NCBI RefSeq assembly: GCF_003201875.1
Contig: NZ_QJKD01000002.1
Location: forward strand, 1 to 64,000
Direction of reading: 5' to 3'
Length of the DNA: 64,000 bases
Source: Hungatella effluvii
GTDB taxonomy: Bacteria; Bacillota; Clostridia; Lachnospirales; Lachnospiraceae
Shown here: positions 61,341 to 64,000 of the stretch, one piece after another
Numbering within the stretch: position 1 is the first letter of the stretch
How the letters are laid out: every line of letters starts with the position of its first letter
The notes under the pieces: model-generated
Database searches by the model: none
Seen by the model: the letters and a program-made list of their open reading frames with translations, nothing else
Told to the model about the DNA's origin: nothing
Translations under genes and position numbers: made by a program

Positions 61341-61508
61341 ATGAGCGCACTCCAGGGCGGCGCAGAACCGTCAGTCAGACCATTTGCAGTGATTCCGGCC
61401 GCATGCGGCGGAAATGCATACGTAAATCAGTACACGGTTCGGAATCTGGAGGCAAACGGCCTTCTGCTGACCGATGAAATGATGACAGAAGGGAACGGCA
61501 GTTTATAA
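61341..61508 (+). CDS. Doubtful small ORF or gene remnant
   Basis: A frame opening near 61248-61341 and closing at 61508 gives MSALQGGAEPSVRPFAVIPAACGGNAYVNQYTVRNLEANG and on (55 residues from the ATG at 61341, with GGAG upstream). Codon use looks coding, yet the longer version overlaps the preceding gene and no family is recognised. It may be the tail of a lost gene. The 325-base gap up to the kinase otherwise holds only AT-rich promoter-like sequence: TATAAT at 61525-61530 and 61561-61566. Confidence 0.3.
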   Translation: MSALQGGAEPSVRPFAVIPAACGGNAYVNQYTVRNLEANGLLLTDEMMTEGNGSL

Positions 61509-61613
61509 AGGGACAGGCAAATTTTATAATAGTTTTATAAATGCGGTCTTCATTCTGTGTTATAATATTTTTGTATAAAATGGAATACTATAAGCAGAGG
61601 AGAGACGCACGTT

Positions 61614-63110
61614 GTGAAACTAAAATTAAGAACACGTCTGGCGGTCGCTTTTGTGATCATAACCGTGGTGCCGCTGGCGCTGATTTACGCGGTTGTGGCG
61701 GGACTCAGCAATTATCAGATGAAATCGTTCCGCAAGGCGTATAATTTAACGGAGCAGGTAAATCTCTTTTCCGGCAATTCCCTTCAGATTTTTAACCGAA
61801 TGACGCAGGTTGAACAGAAAGAAATCGAGAAGATTTTAGACAGCAGCCCGGAGAAGTTTAGTGATATGGAATATATGCAGAAGCTGAATGAAAAGCTGTC
61901 GAATAAATATGCATATATGATTGTACGAAAAGACGACCAGATCGTATTTGACGGAAACAGTCATGTGACTCAGGAGCTCCTCGATCAGCTGCCCAAGTAT
62001 GAAGATGTGGACAGCAGCATTGACGGAGCCATCTATCTGGATGGGGATACGCAGCATCTGGTCAAGCAGATGGATTTCCTTTACCCGGATGAGGGAAAGG
62101 GCAGCGTGTTCATTGTATCCAATGTAGACGGACTTCTTCCGGAGATTAAGGCCATGATGGCGGAGATGCTTCTGGCGGTAATTCTGATCATCGTGTTTAC
62201 GGACGCGATCCTGATGATGTGGGTCTACAGTTCTGTGGTACACCCGCTGGGGCGGCTCCAGGAGGCCACGAAGAAGATCAGGGACGGCAATCTGGATTTT
62301 GCACTGGAAGTGGAGAACGACGACGAGATCGGCCAGCTGTGCCAGGATTTCGAAGAGATGCGCATGAGGCTGAAGGAGAACGCGGAAGAGAAGATCCAGT
62401 ATGACAAGGAAAATAAAGAGTTAATCAGCAATATTTCTCACGATTTAAAGACCCCGATCACAGCCATCAAGGGTTATGTGGAAGGGATCATGGACGGAGT
62501 GGCGTCCTCACCGGAGAAGTTAGACCGGTATATACGGACCATTTATAATAAGGCGAATGACATGGATAAGCTGATCGATGAGCTGACGTTCTACTCAAAG
62601 ATCGATACGAACAAGATTCCGTATACATTTTCCAAGATCAATGTGGCAAGCTACTTCAGAGACTGTGTCGATGAGGTGGGGCTGGAGATGGAAGCGAGAA
62701 ATATCGAACTGGGATATTTCAACTATGTGGACGAGGACGTGATGGTCATCGCCGACGCGGAGCAGATGAGACGCGTCATCAACAATATTGTCAGCAATTC
62801 AGTGAAGTATATTGACAAGAAGAGCGGAATTATCAATATCCGCATCAAGGACGTGGGAGATTTTATCCAGATTGAGATTGAGGATAATGGAAAAGGCATT
62901 GCGGCTAAAGATCTGCCCAACATTTTCGACCGGTTCTACCGGACAGACTCTTCCAGGAACTCCTCTCAGGGTGGAAGCGGTATCGGGCTTTCTATCGTAA
63001 AGAAGATTATCGAGGACCACGGCGGAAGGATCTGGGCGACCAGTAAGGAAGGCATAGGCACAGAGATACACTTTGTGCTAAGAAAATATCAGGAGGTTAT
63101 TGCAGAATGA
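61614..63110 (+). CDS. Sensor histidine kinase (HAMP, HisKA)
   Basis: 498 residues. Membrane segment near 9-30, an extracytoplasmic sensor (about 32-180), a second segment near 184-206, HAMP (about 207-260), phospho-acceptor H276 in ISNISHDLKTPITAIKGY, then the ATPase: N-box VINNIVSNSVKYID, G1 IEDNGKGIAAKDLP, F-box FDRFYRTDSS and G2 GGSGIGLSIVKKII. Start is GTG after GAGGAGA. It precedes its response regulator with a 4-base overlap, an inverted order for this class, where the regulator usually comes first. Confidence 0.93.
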   Translation: MKLKLRTRLAVAFVIITVVPLALIYAVVAGLSNYQMKSFRKAYNLTEQVNLFSGNSLQIFNRMTQVEQKEIEKILDSSPEKFSDMEYMQKLNEKLSNKYAYMIVRKDDQIVFDGNSHVTQELLDQLPKYEDVDSSIDGAIYLDGDTQHLVKQMDFLYPDEGKGSVFIVSNVDGLLPEIKAMMAEMLLAVILIIVFTDAILMMWVYSSVVHPLGRLQEATKKIRDGNLDFALEVENDDEIGQLCQDFEEMRMRLKENAEEKIQYDKENKELISNISHDLKTPITAIKGYVEGIMDGVASSPEKLDRYIRTIYNKANDMDKLIDELTFYSKIDTNKIPYTFSKINVASYFRDCVDEVGLEMEARNIELGYFNYVDEDVMVIADAEQMRRVINNIVSNSVKYIDKKSGIINIRIKDVGDFIQIEIEDNGKGIAAKDLPNIFDRFYRTDSSRNSSQGGSGIGLSIVKKIIEDHGGRIWATSKEGIGTEIHFVLRKYQEVIAE

Positions 63111-63796
63111 GCAGGATACTGATTATTGAAGACGAAGAGAGCATTGCAGAGCTCGAGAAGGATTATCTGGAACTGAGCGGCTTTGAGGTGGAGATTGAGA
63201 ATGATGGAGAAGCCGGACTTACGAAGGCTCTTCATGAAGACTTCGATCTGCTGATTCTGGATCTGATGCTTCCGGGCGTGGATGGATTCGAGATCTGCCG
63301 CAAGGTCCGGGAAGTGAAGAACACCCCGATTATCATGGTATCTGCGAAAAAAGAGGATATCGATAAGATCCGCGGGCTGGGACTGGGCGCCGACGATTAC
63401 ATCACGAAGCCATTCAGCCCAAGTGAGATGGTAGCACGTGTCAAGGCTCATCTGGCCAGATACGAAAGACTGATCGGAAGCGGAACCCCGGATAATGAAA
63501 TTGTCGAGATCCGCGGCCTGAAGATTGACAAGACTGCGAGACGCGTGTGGGTCAACGGAGAGGAAAAGAGCTTTACAACAAAGGAATTTGATTTGCTGAC
63601 CTTCCTGGCACAGAACCCGAACCACGTGTTTACCAAGGAAGAACTGTTCAGCAAAATCTGGGACATGGAATCCATCGGAGATATCGCTACAGTCACGGTT
63701 CATATTAAGAAGATCCGCGAGAAGATCGAGTTTAATACGGCGAAGCCGCAGTATATCGAGACGATCTGGGGCGTGGGGTACCGGTTTAAGGTGTAA
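63107..63796 (+). CDS. Response regulator, OmpR/PhoB type
   Basis: 229 residues. Receiver (about 3-115) with acidic E8/D9, phospho-acceptor D52 in LLILDLMLPGVDG and K102 in DYITKPFSP; winged helix (about 130-227) with SFTTKEFDLLTFLAQNPNHVFTKEELFSKIW and TVTVHIKKIREKIE as recognition helix, ending IETIWGVGYRFKV. Its ATG overlaps the kinase stop (ATGA). Cognate partner of the kinase before it; target genes are unknown. Confidence 0.95.
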   Translation: MSRILIIEDEESIAELEKDYLELSGFEVEIENDGEAGLTKALHEDFDLLILDLMLPGVDGFEICRKVREVKNTPIIMVSAKKEDIDKIRGLGLGADDYITKPFSPSEMVARVKAHLARYERLIGSGTPDNEIVEIRGLKIDKTARRVWVNGEEKSFTTKEFDLLTFLAQNPNHVFTKEELFSKIWDMESIGDIATVTVHIKKIREKIEFNTAKPQYIETIWGVGYRFKV

Positions 63797-63811
63797 GACG
63801 GGGCGATAACA

Positions 63812-64000
63812 ATGAAGGAAAAATTATATGAAATACCAATGAATGACGCGATGGATGCGGATGACGAATGTCCATTCTGTTACGTGGAACGGAAAACGGA
63901 GCAGGAGTTAATGGACTTTGTCCTGGGTTCCTGTGCCTCGTATATGGAGAGTGATACGAGGGAAGCGACGGACAAGGCGGGATTCTGCCGGGTCCATCAG
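63812..64000 (+). CDS. DUF6062 family protein, N-terminal part (runs off the right edge)
   Basis: 63 residues visible: MKEKLYEIPMNDAMDADDEC, then PFCYVERKTEQELMDFVLGS, YMESDTREATDKAGFCRVHQ. The CPFC pair and the later GFC..H are typical of DUF6062, in which Cys/His residues may bind metal. Starts 15 bases after the response regulator stop with a GGGGCG-type weak ribosome-binding site, probably in the same transcript. Confidence 0.7.
   Translation, partial: MKEKLYEIPMNDAMDADDECPFCYVERKTEQELMDFVLGSCASYMESDTREATDKAGFCRVHQ

Overview
The window looks like the chromosome of a gut-type Clostridia, most likely a Lachnospiraceae. This is inferred from strong AGGAGG ribosome-binding sites, many AraC-regulated sugar ABC importers with linked cytoplasmic glycosidases, a SAM-I riboswitch ahead of metK, a Gram-positive murA, an oxidative pentose-phosphate operon and two-component systems of clostridial type. 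No 16S rRNA or other species marker is present, so the genus is left open.

Layout. 1-400: start of a transposase on the minus strand and an insertion-sequence edge. 404-5822: a PD-(D/E)XK/Rpn-like protein, then a MacB-type ABC ATPase with a very large coiled-coil permease. 5943-6869: a lone sugar nucleotidyltransferase, followed by a 212-bp nested palindrome. 7215-9487 (minus): a two-component system. 9622-21585: a large glycan operon with solute-binding protein, two permeases, GH42, GH3, two Cys-type sulfatases and GH5. 21601-25679: DUF2156 protein, proline-rich repeat protein, acetyltransferase and a small XRE regulator. 25805-29914: a membrane-anchored propeller-like protein, murA and tRNA-Ala(CGC). 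30079-43755: a second carbohydrate region with a DUF5107/TPR protein, two AraC regulators, two GH2 enzymes and a second ABC importer. 43778-48216 (minus): pgl-gnd-zwf followed by a broken rpiA. 48284-51319: OpuC-type osmoprotectant ABC transporter. 51334-55631: AraC regulator divergent from a nucleotidyltransferase / NahK-like kinase / galE cassette. 55689-58637 (minus): DUF5808 membrane protein, YtrA-type GntR regulator, DHH phosphoesterase. 58846-60339: SAM-I riboswitch and metK. 60626-64000: a 'MGCDIH' protein, a histidine kinase/response regulator pair and the start of a DUF6062 protein.

How they work together. The two importer loci take up oligosaccharides through lipoprotein-caught ABC transport. 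Their glycosidases and sulfatases show no signal peptides, so degradation and desulfation appear to be intracellular. Released galactose or N-acetylhexosamine could be phosphorylated by the NahK-like kinase, activated by the nucleotidyltransferase and epimerised by GalE. Glucose-6-phosphate can enter the oxidative pentose-phosphate branch, although the local rpiA has lost its middle third and a second isomerase must exist elsewhere.

Most notable unexplained structures: the nested palindrome at 6901-7112, the structured leader before the second solute-binding gene (about 38404-38607), paired operator-like repeats at 52424-52456 and 57618-57664, and a repeated element that follows two different terminators (55669 and 59025).
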